Assembly: GCF_008329525.1 (NCBI RefSeq)
Contig: NZ_NPKQ01000014.1
Location: 27,701 to 91,700, forward strand
Reading direction: 5' to 3'
DNA length: 64,000 bases
DNA from: Tardiphaga sp. P9-11
GTDB taxonomy: Bacteria; Pseudomonadota; Alphaproteobacteria; Rhizobiales; Xanthobacteraceae
Shown: piece after piece, positions 20,581 through 33,077 of the stretch
Position numbering within the stretch: position 1 is the stretch's first letter
Layout of the letters: the number at the start of each line of letters is the position of its first letter
The notes under the pieces: generated by a model
The model's database searches: none
Told to the model about the DNA's origin: nothing
Seen by the model: the letters and a program-made list of their open reading frames with translations, nothing else
Program-made: the position numbers and the translations under genes

Positions 20581-21433
20581 CGAAAAAACCCCTCGGACGG
20601 AGAATTAAAATGATGATCAAGAGCGCGTAAGGGAGTGCCGTCTTCATCGACGGCGTGAACATCAACGCCGCTACCGCTTCGGCCACTCCGATCGTGAGCC
20701 CCCCCAAAAGAGCGCCGCCGAAACTGCCGAGACCACCGACAATCACTGTCACGAAGGCCAGAAGAGTAAAGTCGACCGCGAGATAAGGTTGTGCGTCGAA
20801 CAACGGTGAAATCAGCGCACCAGCGACTCCGGCGCAAGCGGAGCCGATACCAAAGGTCACGGCATACACGCGCGGAATATTGAGGCCGACGACCAACCCG
20901 CCCAAGCGGTTATCTGCGGCAGCCCGAAGCGATCGGCCGAATGCAGAATATTTCAGATAGGCGCTGAGAGCAGCGATCAGAACGCCGGCTGTAAGGGCGG
21001 CCTGGATCCGCGCCCAATCCAGCGTCAGCGGCCCCACCGCAACGGTCTGGAACGATAGCTGCGAGGCCGTCGGCCGCGGATCAGGACCAAACGAGACCAG
21101 CAGTACGCCGCTGAAGAGGAGCGACAGGCCGATGAAGACAATGAATTGATAGTGGTGCGGTCGATTGACGAACCGCTTCACGACCAATGCTTCCAAGAGA
21201 TATCCAAACAAGAACATAATCACTGCGGCGATCGCAGCGGCCGCGATGATCGGAATGTCCCAGATGCGGACGGTCCAGTATCCGATGTACACCCCGAACA
21301 CCACCATCTCTCCATGCGCAAAATTCACCACGCGCATGACGCCGAAGATAATGGTGAGGCCAAGCGCCACGAGCCCGTAAACCAGGCCGATAAGTACCCC
21401 GCTCGCAAGAACATTGAGCCAAAGCGACAACAT
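20564..21433 (-). CDS. livH: Branched-chain amino acid-type ABC transporter permease LivH
   Basis: The 289-residue inner-membrane permease starts MLSLWLNVLASGVLIGLVYG and contains GVMRVVNFAHGEMVVFG, the LivH hallmark, near residue 35. About eight membrane segments are evident, with a coupling loop containing GRSLRAAADNRLGGLVVG. The ATG at 21433 has GGGGG upstream; the frame extends to 21529 but the added residues are hydrophilic and unlike LivH. It is the first gene of the livHMGF block and follows the flavin reductase gene after about 200 bp. Confidence 0.92.
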   Translation of the reverse strand: MLSLWLNVLASGVLIGLVYGLVALGLTIIFGVMRVVNFAHGEMVVFGVYIGYWTVRIWDIPIIAAAAIAAVIMFLFGYLLEALVVKRFVNRPHHYQFIVFIGLSLLFSGVLLVSFGPDPRPTASQLSFQTVAVGPLTLDWARIQAALTAGVLIAALSAYLKYSAFGRSLRAAADNRLGGLVVGLNIPRVYAVTFGIGSACAGVAGALISPLFDAQPYLAVDFTLLAFVTVIVGGLGSFGGALLGGLTIGVAEAVAALMFTPSMKTALPYALLIIILILRPRGFFGAKEV

Positions 21434-21639
21434 CAGCACGCCCCCGCTGGTAGGTAGGTGAAGCAGCTTGCAGCGCGATCGCTTCGTCGATGACGGCGCG
21501 CCTCGCACGGCCGACACATCTCCAGACATGCCTGATCGGAAAGCTCACGGCTGGCCTCGATTGGAACGCTGCACTTTCCTGGCATATCAATCGGCTCCAT
21601 TCTGGTTGTATCCAAATCGGTACTGCGTAGATGCTCGGT

Positions 21640-22191
21640 TTATTTCGGAAGCGCCTTGGGCGCGGCGAAACATCCATCGACATAGACGAGCGGTTCGCCG
21701 CCTTTTCTCGTGGTTTGAGCCACGACCTCGCCGGTGAAGATGGTATGGCTGCCGGAGCTGTGTGCATTCACGACCCGGCAATCGAAGCTACAGATCGCGT
21801 CGATCAGACTTGGCGCTCCGGTTTTCAGATCGCACCAAAGGCCGTCCGCGAAGCGGATATCGCCTTTGCTTCCATCCTGACCAGAAAAGGTCAGAGCCAA
21901 GCCGAGATGTTCGATGCCCAGAATATTCCAGCAGAACGAGCCGTTGCTTTCTATCGTGTCATGCGCCCCCGCAGAGCGATTGACGCAGACCAGCACACTC
22001 GGCGGCTCGGTGGATAAAGAACAGCCCGCGGTCAGTGTCAGGCCGTGCCGATGAGGCATGCGGCCTGTCGTGACAATTGAAACAGCGCCCGGCACGTTGC
22101 GCATGGCGACGCGGAACTCAGCAGGATCGAAGGATGACGGATCGGAAGCTGAGGCTGCTGGCGCTTGCATAGGTGATACTCTTAGATTCAT
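21640..22191 (-). CDS. Flavin reductase domain protein (two-component monooxygenase reductase)
   Basis: The 183-residue protein has the flavin-reductase-like split barrel: the start FRVAMRNVPGAVSIVTTG, then LTLTAGCSLSTEPPSVLVCV and GSFCWNILG. Members (HpaC, ActVB, NTA monooxygenase reductase) use NAD(P)H to reduce free FMN or FAD for a partner oxygenase. The luciferase-like monooxygenase at 15212 in the same operon is the obvious partner. A RibB-type protein at 33078 could support flavin supply but is not linked to this operon. Confidence 0.88.
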   Translation of the reverse strand: MNLRVSPMQAPAASASDPSSFDPAEFRVAMRNVPGAVSIVTTGRMPHRHGLTLTAGCSLSTEPPSVLVCVNRSAGAHDTIESNGSFCWNILGIEHLGLALTFSGQDGSKGDIRFADGLWCDLKTGAPSLIDAICSFDCRVVNAHSSGSHTIFTGEVVAQTTRKGGEPLVYVDGCFAAPKALPK

Positions 22192-22265
22192 GTAAAAGAT
22201 GCGCCCCGATATCGTCGATGGTGACCGGCGTTGGTATCCGCCGTCTTATCTACTGAGCGTCTGAT

Positions 22266-22667
22266 CTATTTGATCGCCTGGTAGAACTGGATAACGTTGC
22301 CGCTCGGGTCGCGCACCTTCACCGCACGGCCGTGGCTGGCCATGTCGCGAATTGCCTCAACTTGAGCACCACCTGCTACGGCGCTCTCTATCGCGGCTTC
22401 CAGATTGTCGACATCAAACACCAGAACGGCATCTTGCAGTTGATCCGACACCGATTCAGCTGGGCTGGCGACACAGAAAGCCGCGGGATCGCTCACGAAT
22501 TGAATCCACTTTCCCGGGTCTGCAAAGCGCACCTTCAGACCCAGGCCTTCGTAGAACGAGGCCAGACGCTCTGGGTCGGCCGCTGTGAGATAAACTTGCT
22601 TGAGTTTCACGTTCGAAATCCATTTGATCGATGCCCCCTGCAATGCGCATCGTCGATGGATATTCAC
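22266..22667 (-). CDS. VOC family (glyoxalase/bleomycin resistance) protein
   Basis: The 133-residue protein has two babbab modules: VYLTAADPERLASFYEGLG in the first and VRDPSGNVIQFYQ at the end of the second. VOC proteins include glyoxalases, dioxygenases, epimerases and binding proteins, and the sequence does not tell them apart. It is the right size for a methylmalonyl-CoA epimerase and lies beside mutB. However, the first His ligand typical of that enzyme (DHIG near the start) is replaced by VYL, which argues against it. It appears to be the first gene of the leftward catabolic unit. The start may be a GTG at 22610. Confidence 0.8.
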   Translation of the reverse strand: MNIHRRCALQGASIKWISNVKLKQVYLTAADPERLASFYEGLGLKVRFADPGKWIQFVSDPAAFCVASPAESVSDQLQDAVLVFDVDNLEAAIESAVAGGAQVEAIRDMASHGRAVKVRDPSGNVIQFYQAIK

Positions 22668-22704
22668 CCTGGCCGTCCAGCATTAATGCTTGAACAGCGC
22701 GTGT

Positions 22705-22748
22705 CGCATGTCGTTCATAAGCATTTTATGCTGCCGCGGCGACATGCG
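22705..22748. repeat. Nested inverted repeat downstream of mutB
   Basis: CGCATGTCG at 22705-22713 is the exact inverse of CGACATGCG at 22740-22748. Inside it AGCAT/ATGCT (22720-22724 and 22728-22732) form a second small palindrome around TTT. It lies between the end of mutB (22846) and the start of the VOC gene, both leftward. It could terminate the pcc-mut operon or act as an operator for the VOC-led operon. No T-run is obvious. Confidence 0.4.
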
Positions 22749-22845
22749 GGAAATTCGGGCCTGCGCTTGCCCGGCGCGATGTTACAAACCTTCTTCGTCC
22801 GCGCACCGGCGGCGTAGCATCAGGCTGTCTTCAACGCGGCAGAAA

Positions 22846-24999
22846 TCAGGAGACAATAAGGTATCCGAGCCGCGCATTGAGCTTATGGACCAGTTCCTCC
22901 GCCGCTTCCGAGATCACGGTACCCGGCGGGAAGATCGCCTCGGCGCCGGCCTTGTAGAGTTCGTCGTAATCCTGCGGGGGGACGACGCCGCCGATGATGA
23001 TCATGATGTCCTCGCGGCCCTGCTTCTTCAGCGCGGCCTTCAATTCGGGGACTGCGGTGAGGTGGGCGGCGGCCAGCGACGACAGGCCGAGGATGTGCAC
23101 GTCGTTTTCGACAGCCTGACGCGCGGCCTCATCGGCGGTCGCGAATAGCGGCCCGATATCGACGTCGAAACCGACATCCGCGAAAGCGGACGCGATCACC
23201 TTCTGACCGCGGTCGTGGCCGTCCTGGCCGATTTTCGCGACGAGAATGCGCGGGCGGCGGCCCTCGGCGTCCTCGAAGGCGTCGATCAGCGCCTGAACTT
23301 TCGCGACGTTGTCATTCATGGTTGACGCCTCGCGCTTGTAGACACCGGTGATGGATTTGATCTCGGCGCGGTGGCGGCCGAACACCTTCTCCATCGCATC
23401 GGAGATTTCGCCGACGGTGGCCTTGGCCCGCGCGGCATCGATGGCCAGCGCCAGCAGGTTGCCGTTGCCGTCCTTGGCGCTGCGCGTCAGCGCCGCCAGC
23501 GCGGCATCGACGTCGGCCTGGCTGCGCTCGCCACGAAGCCTCTTCAATTTGTCGATCTGCAGCCGGCGCACGGTGGAGTTCTCCACCTTGAGCACGTCGA
23601 GCGCTTCTTCATTCTCCGGCTTGTATTTGTTGACACCGATCACCGCCTGGCGGCCGGCGTCGATGCGCGCCTGCGTCTTGGCCGAGGCTTCCTCGATGCG
23701 CAGCTTGGGCACGCCGGCCTCGATGGCCTTGGCCATGCCGCCGAGTTCTTCCACTTCCTGGATATGCGCCCAGGCCTTGGTGGCGAGGTCGTGGGTCAGG
23801 CGCTCGACGTAATAGGAGCCGCCCCATGGATCGATGATGCGGTTGGTGCCGGTTTCCTGCTGCAGAAAGAGCTGCGTGTTGCGCGCGATGCGCGCGGAGA
23901 AGTCGGTCGGCAGCGCCAGTGCCTCGTCGAGCGCATTGGTGTGCAGGGACTGGGTGTGGCCCTGCGTCGCCGCCATCGCCTCGATGGTGGTGCGCATCAC
24001 GTTGTTGTAGACGTCCTGCGCGGTCAGCGACCAGCCTGAGGTCTGGCAATGAGTGCGCAGCGACAGCGATTTCGGGTCCTTCGGATTGAACTGCGTCAGC
24101 AGCTTGGCCCAGAGCAGCCGCGCGGCGCGCATCTTGGCGACTTCCATGAAGAAGTTCATGCCGATCGCCCAGAAGAACGACAGCCGCGGCGCGAAGCGGT
24201 CGACATCGATGCCGGCGGCAAGACCCGCGCGCAGATATTCGACGCCGTCGGCGAGCGTGTAAGCGAGTTCGAGATCCTGCGTCGCGCCGGCTTCCTGCAT
24301 GTGATAGCCGGAGATCGAAATCGAATTGTACTTCGGCATCTTTTGCGAGGTGTAGGCAAAGATGTCCGAGATGATCCGCATCGAGGGCGTCGGCGGATAG
24401 ATATAGGTGTTGCGCACCATGAACTCTTTCAGAATGTCATTCTGAATGGTGCCTGTGAGCTTCTCCGGTGGCACGCCCTGTTCCTCGGCGGCAGCGACAT
24501 AAAGCGCGAGGATCGGCAGCACCGCGCCGTTCATGGTCATCGACACGCTCATCTGGTCGAGCGGAATGCCGGCGAACAGCGTGCGCATGTCGTAGATCGA
24601 ATCGATCGCCACGCCGGCCATGCCGACATCGCCCGACACGCGCGGATGATCTGAGTCATAGCCGCGATGGGTGGCGAGATCGAACGCGACCGAGAGACCC
24701 TTCTGGCCGGCGGCGAGATTGCGGCGATAGAAGGCGTTGGAATCCTCCGCGGTGGAGAACCCGGCATATTGCCGGATCGTCCAGGGCTGGTTGACATACA
24801 TGGTCGGGTAGGGGCCGCGCAGGAACGGCGCGATGCCCGGATAGGTGTCGAGGAAATCGATGCCCTTGACATCGTCCTCGCTGTAGCCCGGCTTCACCAG
24901 AATGCCTTCTGGCGTCAGCCACGGTTCGGCTGTGCCGGCAAAGACCGGGGCTGCGGTTGGGGTGAAAGCGATATCGGCGAAATTCGGAATCCTGGTCAT
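22846..24999 (-). CDS. mutB: Methylmalonyl-CoA mutase large (alpha) subunit
   Basis: The adenosylcobalamin enzyme interconverts methylmalonyl-CoA and succinyl-CoA. The 717 residues match the catalytic large subunit: a TIM-barrel CoA-binding domain with [20 protein letters not shown] near residue 50 and [17 protein letters not shown] near 225. The C-terminal B12 domain has the cobalt-binding [14 protein letters not shown] with its DxHxxG His near residue 600, then LSSLAAAHL and the GG motif in IIIGG. It is the last gene of pccB-pccA-mutA-mutB, 58 bp after mutA. Confidence 0.95.
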   Translation of the reverse strand: MTRIPNFADIAFTPTAAPVFAGTAEPWLTPEGILVKPGYSEDDVKGIDFLDTYPGIAPFLRGPYPTMYVNQPWTIRQYAGFSTAEDSNAFYRRNLAAGQKGLSVAFDLATHRGYDSDHPRVSGDVGMAGVAIDSIYDMRTLFAGIPLDQMSVSMTMNGAVLPILALYVAAAEEQGVPPEKLTGTIQNDILKEFMVRNTYIYPPTPSMRIISDIFAYTSQKMPKYNSISISGYHMQEAGATQDLELAYTLADGVEYLRAGLAAGIDVDRFAPRLSFFWAIGMNFFMEVAKMRAARLLWAKLLTQFNPKDPKSLSLRTHCQTSGWSLTAQDVYNNVMRTTIEAMAATQGHTQSLHTNALDEALALPTDFSARIARNTQLFLQQETGTNRIIDPWGGSYYVERLTHDLATKAWAHIQEVEELGGMAKAIEAGVPKLRIEEASAKTQARIDAGRQAVIGVNKYKPENEEALDVLKVENSTVRRLQIDKLKRLRGERSQADVDAALAALTRSAKDGNGNLLALAIDAARAKATVGEISDAMEKVFGRHRAEIKSITGVYKREASTMNDNVAKVQALIDAFEDAEGRRPRILVAKIGQDGHDRGQKVIASAFADVGFDVDIGPLFATADEAARQAVENDVHILGLSSLAAAHLTAVPELKAALKKQGREDIMIIIGGVVPPQDYDELYKAGAEAIFPPGTVISEAAEELVHKLNARLGYLIVS

Positions 25000-25057
25000 G
25001 TCCAGCCTTCGTGATTGAAGGGGTGCGTGCCAACGTGATCGATGATATTGGCCGATA

Positions 25058-26916
25058 TCATGTCAACTCACCGAAGGCGTCGGTTAGAACGCCGAGTGCA
25101 TCCTTGCCGGCAAAGATGAAGTCCTGCACGCCAGCTGCACGCAGCTCGGCCTCAAGATCACCGGGGTTACCGGCGAGATAGATATGGCGAGCACCCGCCG
25201 CCTGTAGCGCGTTCGCCGCTGCCGCGGCATGAGCGGGATATTGCTTGTCCGAGGAGCACAGACAAGCGATTGCCAGCCCCGTCGCCTTGAATGCGTTAGC
25301 TAAGGCTGCGGGATCGGCGAAGCCCTCGCTATGGACGGCCTCGATGCCCCCGGTTTCGAAGAAGCCCTTGGCGAAGCTCGCGCGTGCGGTGAAATCGGCG
25401 GACGTGCCGAGATTGGCGAGAAACACCTGCGGCCGCACACCGTTGCGGGCGAGCAGCTGATCGGATTTGTCGCGCAGCGCCTCGAACGGTTCGGCAAGGC
25501 GGATCGGCTCCAGCGGCGGAAACTTGATCTCGTTGTCGTCACGGCGTCTCGCGAAGATCCGCTTGGCCTTCAACACCGCAGCGCGGGTTTCGTGCAGATT
25601 GGGGAACTCGCTAGTGCCGGTCAGGACATCGATGCGCTTGCCGACAGCGGCTTGGCGCGCGGCGCCGGTAACTGCGACCTTCGACTGGATCAGATTGGCG
25701 CTAAGAGCGGCGAAGGCGCCGCCGGCTTTCTCGATCTCTTGGAACAACGCCCATGCCGCGTCGCAGAATTCGCGTGTCAGTGTTTCGATGCCGCCAGCAC
25801 CAGCGGCAGGATCGGTGACCTTGGCGAGATTGGCCTCTTCCAGCAGGATCAGCTGCGTGTTGCGCGCGATGCGGCGAGCGCCAGAATCCGGCAGGCCGAG
25901 CGCGAGCGTATGAGGCAGCACGCAGACCGAGTTGGCGCCAGCAAGCCCGGCGGAAAATGTCGCCATGGTGGCGCGCAGCATGTTCACCGCGGAATCGCGC
26001 TGGGTCATCATGCGCCATGCGGTTTCTGCGGCAATAAAGAGCGGCTTCGGCCTCACCCCACAACCTTCCTCGATACGCGCCCACAACAAGCGCAGAGAGC
26101 GAAATTTTGCCATCGTTAGAAACTGGTCGGCATCAGAGGCAAGGCGCGCATAGACCATGCACCGCGCCATCTCCAGCGCAAAGCCGGCTCCGTCGAGCTT
26201 GCGCAGATAGGCCAGCATCACCGCCAATGTGTAAGCGAGTTCCTGCACCTCCGAGCCGCCGGCATCATGGATGACGCGGCCATCGGCGACCATGAACGGG
26301 CCCCTAAAACCGTCATCGTCGAGCTTCCTCACCACATCGGTGACAGCAGGCGCGATCTCGTCGCAGTCCTGGACGCCCGCGCCCCACACCGCGCAGGCGC
26401 CGATCGGATCGAGGCCGAAACGGATGTCGCACTTTTTTGGATCAAAGCCCTGGACCTTGATGGCGTCGGCGAGCCAGGTCGCTGCCATGCGCGATTGCGG
26501 GCCGGCATGAAGTTCGAAGCCAACGCCGGCGTCGGGATAGATGCCGTTGAGCAAAGTCGAGATGCTGTCCTGGTTGGCCGGCAGGCCGAAGCCGCGGGCG
26601 CCAATGGCACCTTCAAGCACCAATGCGAGACCGGTGGCACCGTTTTCGAGATCGTGCAGCGCCTGCCCGTTCGACGCGGCGGCGTCGGGATGATCGATCC
26701 GCTGCATGATCTGCCATGGTGCGGCAGCGGGGCGGCCGGCGATCGATTGCACATCGACCGCACGTTCATAGAGCGGACGGGTGGCAATGCCGTTATAGGT
26801 CTTGCCGATCAGCTTCTCGAACGGTGCACCTTTGAGCACGCCATCCACCAGTTTGCGCCACTGGGCAGCGTCGAAGTGGGCCCATTCCGGGCGTATAAAT
26901 CTATCGTCACGATGGT

Positions 26917-26920
<4 letters not shown>
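25058..26920 (-). CDS. mutA: Methylmalonyl-CoA mutase small (beta) subunit
   Basis: The 620-residue protein is homologous to mutB but degenerate: where the large subunit has the B12 motif DxHxxG, this one reads [17 protein letters not shown], so it cannot ligate cobalt. It is therefore the structural beta subunit of the heterodimeric mutase. Residues 20-480 form the barrel domain and the remainder the inactive B12-like domain. Its ATG overlaps the pccA stop by 4 bases. A small inverted repeat, ATGATAT/ATATCAT at 25042-25061, spans its stop codon and could modulate expression between mutA and mutB. Confidence 0.92.
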
Positions 26921-28940
<2,020 letters not shown>

Positions 28941-28944
<4 letters not shown>

Positions 28945-30485
28945 AACGGCATATTGTCGTGCTTCTTCATCGGCACTTCCAGATGCTTGTCCTTCAGCAT
29001 CGCCAGCGCGCGGGCGATGCGCTTGCGGGTGGAGTGCGGCATGATCACGTCGTCGATATAGCCGCGCTCGGCGGCGACGAAGGGTGACAGGAAGCGGTCT
29101 TCATATTCCTTGGTGCGCGCGGCAATCTTGTCGGCGTCGCCAATGTCCTGGCGGAAGATGATCTCCACCGCGCCCTTGGCGCCCATCACGGCGATCTGCG
29201 CGGTCGGCCAGGCATAGTTCATGTCGGCGCCGATTTCCTTCGAGGCCATCACGTCGAAGGCGCCGCCATAGGCCTTGCGGGTGATCACGGTCACCAAAGG
29301 GACGGTGCACTGGCTGTAGGCGAACAGCAGCTTGGCGCCGTGTTTGATGAGGCCACCATATTCCTGCGCGGTGCCCGGCAGGAAACCCGGCACGTCGACG
29401 AAGGTCACGATCGGAATGTTGAAGGCGTCGCAGAAGCGTACGAAGCGCGCAGCCTTGCGCGAAGCGTCGCTGTCGAGCACGCCGGCCAGCACCATCGGCT
29501 GGTTGGCGACGAAGCCCACCGTCTTGCCGGCGATGCGGCCAAAACCTGTGACGATGTTCTTGGCGAAGGTTTCCGCGATCTCGAAGAAGTCGCCCTCGTC
29601 CACGATCTTCAGGATCAGCTCCTTCATGTCATAGGGCTTGTTGGGATTGTCGGGGATCAGCGTGTCGAGCGACAAATCCGTGCGCTCGATGTCGTCGAAG
29701 CTCGGCCATTCCGGCACGCCTTCGGTGTTGTTGGCTGGCAGGAAGTCGATCAGCCGGCGCATCTGCAACAGCGTCTCGACGTCATTCTCGAAGGCGCCGT
29801 CGGCGATCGAGGATTTCGTCGCATGCACGCTGGCGCCGCCGAGTTCCTCGGCGGTGACCACCTCATTGGTGACGGTCTTCACCACGTCCGGGCCGGTGAC
29901 GAACATGTAGCTGGTGTTCTTCACCATGAAGATGAAGTCGGTCATGGCCGGCGAGTAGACGTCGCCGCCGGCGCAGGGGCCCATGATGACCGAGATCTGC
30001 GGGATCACGCCCGAGGCCTGCACGTTGCGGCGGAATACGTAGGAGTAACCGGCGAGCGCCGCGACGCCCTCCTGGATGCGCGCGCCACCCGCGTCATAGA
30101 GACCGATGATCGGCGCCCGCGCCTTCATCGCCATGTCCTGCAGCTTGGTGATCTTGAGCGCGTGGGTCTCGGATAGCGAGCCACCGAACACGGTAAAATC
30201 CTTGGCGAAGACGAAGGTCTTGCGGCCGTTGACGGTGCCCCAGCCAGTGACGACGCCGTCGCCGGGAATCCTGGACTTATCCATGCCAAATTCCACGGAG
30301 CGGTGTTCGACGAACATGTCGAACTCCTCGAACGACCCCTTGTCGAGCAGCAGCTCAATGCGCTCGCGGGCGGTCAGCTTGCCCTTGCTGTGCTGCGACT
30401 CGATGCGCTTCTCGCCGCCGCCCAGTTTGGCGCCTGCCCGACGCGCTGCGAGTGATTCCATGGTCGTCGTCAATCGCCGCTCCAC
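28941..30485 (-). CDS. pccB: Propionyl-CoA carboxylase beta subunit (carboxyltransferase)
   Basis: The 514-residue carboxyltransferase moves CO2 from biotin to propionyl-CoA, giving methylmalonyl-CoA. Crotonase-like N and C halves are visible: [20 protein letters not shown] with the oxyanion region near residue 125, and [17 protein letters not shown] with [10 protein letters not shown] in the C half. The GTG start at 30485 has GGAA upstream; the ATG at 30461 lacks a near Shine-Dalgarno. It is the first gene of the pcc-mut operon and diverges from the pccR-type regulator across about 120 bp. Confidence 0.95.
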
Positions 30486-30579
30486 GCTGTTCCGGTTTGC
30501 AAGATCTGAGCGTGTCGCACTACTTCAGCGAGAACGTCAGGAACAGAGTTGAACGGGCGCATATGAGCATGTTATGAAA

Positions 30580-30608
30580 TTGCGAATTGCAATTTGCGAA
30601 TTTGCGAA
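30580..30608. promoter_or_regulatory. TTGC(G/A)A repeat array, probable PccR/ScfR operator
   Basis: Four TTGC cores occur at 30580, 30587, 30594 and 30602 in TTGCGAA, TTGCAAT, TTGCGAA and TTGCGAA, spaced 7, 7 and 8 bp. ScfR-family regulators are known from Rhodobacter PccR to bind paired TTTGCAAA-like sites, so this is the expected operator. It sits between the divergent pccB and regulator genes and ends on the regulator's ATG, so it would suit autoregulation as well as pcc control. Confidence 0.65.
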
Positions 30609-32026
30609 TGGTGGGCAAACTTTTCATCGGCCGAAAGGTCCGCGAGATCCGGGAAAGCCGGCGGCTCAGCCAGTCCGGCTTTGCGGAGCGGCTTGGGATT
30701 TCCACGAGCTATCTCAACCAGATCGAAAACAACCAACGGCCGGTCTCCGCCTCGGTCCTGGTTCTGCTGGCGGAGCGTTTTCAGATCGACCTCGACGCAT
30801 TTTCGCTCAACGACAGCGACAGAATTCTGTCGATGCTCACCGAAGCATTGGCGGATCCGGTCTTTGCCTCCTACAATCCCAGCATTCATGAGCTGAAATT
30901 GGTCGCGCAAAATGCGCCCGGTTTCGCGCAGGCTTTGCTCAATTCGCACCGGGCCTATAAGCGAAACAGCGAACAGCTGGCCAGTATCGACGGACAATCC
31001 GCAAATGGCGCCGGCGAACCGACCGCTTATGAGGAAATCCGCGACTTCTTCCACCTCGTGGACAATTACGTCCATGATCTCGATATGGCGGCCGAGGCAC
31101 TTGCCGACCGTCTGGGCATTCCTGATGAGAACGTTACACAGGCCCTGGTCGACCATCTGGCATCCCACCACAATGTTCAAATCCGGCGAGGCGCTCCTCA
31201 CGAGACCTCGCAGCGGCGCTTCGACCGCGCGTCCCGGACGCTATTTCTGAGCCCCTATCTTCCGGCACCGACCCGCAATTTCCAGATCGCACTCCAGATT
31301 GCAGTTCTCGAAGAGGAAGAGCGGATCGGCGAGATCGTCGGCAAAGCCACCTTCCGGTCGGCAGATGCGCGCAATGTCTGTGCGGCCGGCCTTCGCAACT
31401 ATTTTGCGGGCGCGCTTCTGCTCCCCTATCGCCGGTTCCTGCAAGCCGCCAAGGAGCTCCGGCACGATCTCGAATTGATCGCAATCCGGTTCGACGCCAG
31501 CCTAGAGCAGGTGGGCCACCGCCTTTCCACATTGCAGCGCCCGGGCCATAAGGGCGTGCCCGTGTTCTTTGCGCGGGTGGACCGCGCCGGCAACATCACC
31601 AAGCGCCATAGCGCCGCCAAATTGCAATTCGCACGCTATGGCGCCGCCTGCCCGCTCTGGAACGCCCACCAGGCCTTCGAGACACCGAGCCAGATCATCA
31701 GGCAGCTCGCCGAGACGCCGGACGGCGTCCGCTTCTTATGCGTAGCCACGGAATTATCGAAAGCACGTGGAGGATTCGAAGCCCCGCGTCCACGCTATGC
31801 GATCGCCCTTGGATGCGAAATTTCTTATGCGAAGGACTTCGTCTATGCGGATGGGCTCGACCTCACTAACAGGGCCGCGTACGACCCGATCGGCATCTCG
31901 TGCCGGATCTGCGAGCGGGTGAGTTGCTCGCAGCGTGCCGTCCCCCCGCTCAAAAGCAAACTGTCAATCGATCCTGATGTCAGGGATATTCTACCGTATC
32001 GGATCGTGCACGGTCCCGAGAGCTGA
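30608..32026 (+). CDS. pccR: Short-chain fatty acyl-CoA regulator, ScfR/PccR family (XRE HTH with IrrE-like domain)
   Basis: About 472 residues. Residues 8-60 form an XRE helix-turn-helix (GRKVREIRESRRLSQSGFAE then STSYLNQIENNQRPVS). A central ImmA/IrrE-like region follows, and the C-terminal domain has the conserved cysteines in GISCRICERVSCSQRA, as in RamB/PrpR/PccR proteins. These sense acyl-CoA and control acetate, glyoxylate or propionyl-CoA metabolism. Divergence from pccB fits propionyl-CoA control. The ATG at 30608 overlaps the repeat array and has no Shine-Dalgarno, so a leaderless or downstream (GTG 30611) start is possible. Confidence 0.88.
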   Translation: MVGKLFIGRKVREIRESRRLSQSGFAERLGISTSYLNQIENNQRPVSASVLVLLAERFQIDLDAFSLNDSDRILSMLTEALADPVFASYNPSIHELKLVAQNAPGFAQALLNSHRAYKRNSEQLASIDGQSANGAGEPTAYEEIRDFFHLVDNYVHDLDMAAEALADRLGIPDENVTQALVDHLASHHNVQIRRGAPHETSQRRFDRASRTLFLSPYLPAPTRNFQIALQIAVLEEEERIGEIVGKATFRSADARNVCAAGLRNYFAGALLLPYRRFLQAAKELRHDLELIAIRFDASLEQVGHRLSTLQRPGHKGVPVFFARVDRAGNITKRHSAAKLQFARYGAACPLWNAHQAFETPSQIIRQLAETPDGVRFLCVATELSKARGGFEAPRPRYAIALGCEISYAKDFVYADGLDLTNRAAYDPIGISCRICERVSCSQRAVPPLKSKLSIDPDVRDILPYRIVHGPES

Positions 32027-32181
32027 TTGATGATCAGCCTATTGGCTCGCCGACACTGCGAAGTTTGCGCACGCGTTCACGCCTAACCGGCAACTATACT
32101 GCGCATCGAATATGCAAAAAATGGCTCGAAAATAAGCAATCAGCCAATCGACCGCAATGCACAAAAATGACTTTGACTGTT

Positions 32182-32210
32182 TTTCGACACAAGTCGGCAT
32201 TTTGTCGAAA
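32182..32210. promoter_or_regulatory. Inverted repeat upstream of the Lrp-type gene
   Basis: TTTCGACA at 32182-32189 and TGTCGAAA at 32203-32210 are exact inverse copies separated by 13 bp, in an AT-rich stretch about 110 bp before the Lrp-type gene. Position and symmetry suit an operator, possibly autoregulatory. The surrounding intergenic region (32027-32316) shows no gene. Confidence 0.45.
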
Positions 32211-32316
32211 TTCCATCGGCGCGCCTGAGGTTACCATTTGTCATTCGGTTGTCACTCGGCCTCGTAACGCGAGCGACCGGTCCGGATTGAAAACTGTTAG
32301 TTTTGGGAGACACGCG

Positions 32317-32940
32317 ATGATGACGACCTCTCTCGACAGGATAGACATCAAGATTCTGAACGAACTTCAGCAGAACGCGAGCTTGACCAATGTCGAACTC
32401 GCGTCGCGCGTCAATCTTTCACCGTCGCCATGTCTCGCACGCGTCAAGACGCTCGAAAAACTCGGCGTGATCGACCGCCGTATCGCCATTCTCGATCCTG
32501 CATTACTTGGCATTGCAGTGACCGCGTTCATCCAGATTAAACTCGAAAAGCAGGTCCAGACCTCGCTGGAAGCGTTTACACGGGTCATCGATCGCCTGGC
32601 GCAGGTCATGGAATGTTATCTGATGACGGGCGACAGCGACTACATGCTGCGTGTCATGGTGTCCGACATCGAAGATCTCGAGGATCTCATCGTCAACAAG
32701 CTTTCACGTATCCCCGGCGTTTCCAGCATTCGGTCCAATCTCGCGCTCAAACGCATTTCCCACAAGACCGTTCTGCCGCTCGATACCAATCATCCGGTTG
32801 TCGTGAAGGTATGCCGCAGCTCATCCCGATCTCTTGAGCGAACGACGAAACCTCGATGCGACGCAACGAGTTCATCGCTATCGGATGCGCCAGTCGGCAT
32901 CGATGCCCGTTACCCCAGCTATTGCGCGGGAAGGCTATGA
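32317..32940 (+). CDS. Lrp/AsnC family transcriptional regulator with unusual C-terminal tail
   Basis: The protein starts at tandem ATG codons with GGGAGA upstream. Residues 5-60 form the AsnC-type helix-turn-helix (IDIKILNELQQNASLTNVEL, then LSPSPCLARVKTLEKLGVID), and residues 70-150 the RAM ligand domain (YLMTGDSDYMLRVMV). The family normally ends around residue 155, just after KTVLPL. Here the frame runs on for about 50 Ser/Arg-rich residues to 208, which suggests a lost stop or a frameshift. Targets are unknown; the next gene is ribB-like. Confidence 0.85.
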   Translation: MMTTSLDRIDIKILNELQQNASLTNVELASRVNLSPSPCLARVKTLEKLGVIDRRIAILDPALLGIAVTAFIQIKLEKQVQTSLEAFTRVIDRLAQVMECYLMTGDSDYMLRVMVSDIEDLEDLIVNKLSRIPGVSSIRSNLALKRISHKTVLPLDTNHPVVVKVCRSSSRSLERTTKPRCDATSSSLSDAPVGIDARYPSYCAGRL

Positions 32941-33077
32941 AGCGATCGTGACAACCATCTTGGATGGCCTCGATCCATGCTTGAATAGGCGTGTGTGATC
33001 TCGCAGGCGCCATATGCGGATCCAGCTGCTTGACCACCGAACTATCGTTCCAACATCGTCGCGGGTGAGATCTTTCA

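Noticed and set aside
22608..22622. GTTCGAAATC as a tRNA T-arm
   Set aside because: It lies inside the VOC coding region and there is no cloverleaf around it.
22266..22667. VOC protein as methylmalonyl-CoA epimerase
   Set aside because: Size and location fit, but the family's N-terminal His ligand is not present, and it appears to belong to the other operon.
32941..33077. FMN riboswitch before the ribB-type gene
   Set aside because: No RFN-element motifs were recognised in the 137 bp upstream of the gene.
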